A program made the translations under genes and the position numbers. Under the pieces are notes generated by a model that saw nothing but the letters and a program-made list of their open reading frames with translations, was not told the origin of the DNA and did no database searches. A stretch of DNA of 64,000 bases, taken from positions 528,001 through 592,000 of the forward strand of contig NZ_AP023423.1 in the NCBI RefSeq assembly GCF_021654335.1, read 5' to 3'. Positions 63,357-64,000 of the stretch are shown in pieces. This DNA comes from Sideroxyarcus emersonii (GTDB lineage Bacteria > Pseudomonadota > Gammaproteobacteria > Burkholderiales > Gallionellaceae). Every line of letters begins with the position of its first letter. The first letter of the stretch is position 1.

Positions 63357-63931
63357 CCAAAATACTTACGCCGCAGCAGGGTGTTCTCTTCATGAAAGTC
63401 GGCGTCCACGCCAATGAGTCTCTGGAAGATATTATCCAGAGAAAAACCTTGGAAATTGAACAGGCCGGCTTTGCGCTCTGGGGTTATGGGGGTAATACCT
63501 GCCATCCGCGCTCGATGGTTCAGCCATTTGCAAAGATGCACCAGGCGATGGGTGGAAAGATATTTCTTTGCATGCAGGAGATGGAGTCCCACCATTTTGC
63601 CGAGCCGGTCAGAGCGGAGCAGTACTCGGTCGACGGTGACCATTGGCAAGATGTACCGGAGGCAATTAATGTATTGGGCTCCCGATTTGCTCTGGCGATT
63701 AAGGATCTGCACGAAGAGAAATTTATACTGCCGCTGGACAAAACAAGGGTGGCAGTTGGGAATAGCAAGGGAACGTTTGGCCATAACTACATTGCTGGCC
63801 GCGTTGATAAAGCATGTCTTGATTTGTCGGATCAGATTGACATCCCTTCAGCGCCGGAAGAGGCAACCAATATACAAATCAGCTTGGTGGCGGAGCTTTG
63901 TGATCCCTTTGCGGTCTTCTTGAAAAATTAG
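63353..63931 (+). CDS. Protein of unknown function in the kinase/BpsA-like operon
   Basis: I do not recognise this 192-residue protein. It has GFALWGYGGNTCHPRSMVQPF near residue 40 and SKGTFGHNYIAGRVDKACL near residue 143, and no membrane helix. It overlaps the BpsA-like gene by 4 bp, so the three proteins likely work together. Its stop codon overlaps that of the next gene on the opposite strand. Confidence 0.7.
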   Translation: MTKILTPQQGVLFMKVGVHANESLEDIIQRKTLEIEQAGFALWGYGGNTCHPRSMVQPFAKMHQAMGGKIFLCMQEMESHHFAEPVRAEQYSVDGDHWQDVPEAINVLGSRFALAIKDLHEEKFILPLDKTRVAVGNSKGTFGHNYIAGRVDKACLDLSDQIDIPSAPEEATNIQISLVAELCDPFAVFLKN

Positions 63932-64000
63932 TCTTCTGACGCAAGAACGTTGGGTGCATCCTGTCTCAGGTCCTGAATATAGCTATTAAGCCCCTCAATA
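63928..64000 (-). CDS. 3' end of a convergent gene (partial)
   Basis: On the minus strand an open frame runs from the window edge to a TAA at 63930-63928 and ends in NSYIQDLRQDAPNVLASED. Only 23 residues are visible, so the product is unknown. Its stop overlaps that of the preceding plus-strand gene. Confidence 0.45.
   Translation of the reverse strand, partial: IEGLNSYIQDLRQDAPNVLASED

Noticed and set aside
1..64000. tRNA, rRNA or insertion sequence genes
   Set aside because: I looked on both strands and saw no tRNA cloverleaf, rRNA segment or IS transposase that I could support.

Overview
The window looks like a chromosome segment of a betaproteobacterium, most likely a Gallionellaceae-type (Sideroxydans/Gallionella-like) iron- or sulfur-oxidising lithotroph. 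The basis is the gene order hisCBHAFIE-HIT-tatABC-degS-like-nif3-like-[quinol oxidising complex]-sspA-sspB, the short flagellins, and a complete alternative complex III. The taxon is inferred from gene content and was not tested.

Layout. (1) 1-12.6 kb, mostly minus strand: the end of a sugar/glycan locus (a TPP enzyme and a NeuB-cupin fusion), then a late flagellar block (ycgR, a FlhB-tail homologue, fliK, fliT, fliS, fliD, flaG and two virtually identical tandem flagellin genes behind a sigma-28 promoter), then a diguanylate cyclase and a response regulator/histidine kinase pair. (2) 12.7-23.8 kb: the histidine operon, HIT protein, TatABC, a DegS-like protease, a Nif3-like protein, DUF2721 and MgtC membrane proteins, a protein of unknown function and a GbsR/MarR-type regulator. 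(3) 24.0-32.4 kb: actA-actB1-actB2-actC-actD-actE-actF (alternative complex III, with ActB split into two genes), then sspA-sspB. ACIII sits where the cytochrome bc1 genes usually lie in betaproteobacteria. (4) 32.4-33.3 kb: rpoH with a CIRCE operator laid over its promoter.

(5) 33.4-about 52.3 kb: a Tn7-like transposon inserted just upstream of the rpoH promoter. The core tnsA-tnsB-tnsC-tnsD reads leftward from the right side. The cargo lies toward the left end: a second, shorter TniQ protein, a small unknown protein, a 1779-residue protein with an N-terminal PD-(D/E)XK (Cap4/DUF4297-like) nuclease domain and a central STAND/NACHT-like NTPase, a caspase-like protease 14 bp downstream, and an AT-rich DUF3800-type gene on the other strand. 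The nuclease-STAND + caspase pair, carried by a two-TniQ Tn7-like element, is the best candidate in this window for an undescribed (probably anti-phage, abortive) system. An XRE regulator and a divergent gene of unknown function lie beyond tnsA. I could not fix the right end of the element.

(6) 52.4-61.1 kb: hemerythrin, a MarR regulator, a yhiI-rbbA-yhhJ-type export operon (HlyD + double-ATPase/permease fusion + permease), an HD-GYP protein and an LpxR-type outer-membrane deacylase. This stretch is flanked by a diverged short repeat. (7) 61.2-64 kb: a Cys-rich small protein, a 446 bp non-coding stretch, and a three-gene operon (P-loop kinase apparently starting at CTG, a BpsA/DUF43-like Rossmann enzyme with an NPPW motif, and a protein of unknown function). 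The tip of a convergent gene lies at the window edge.
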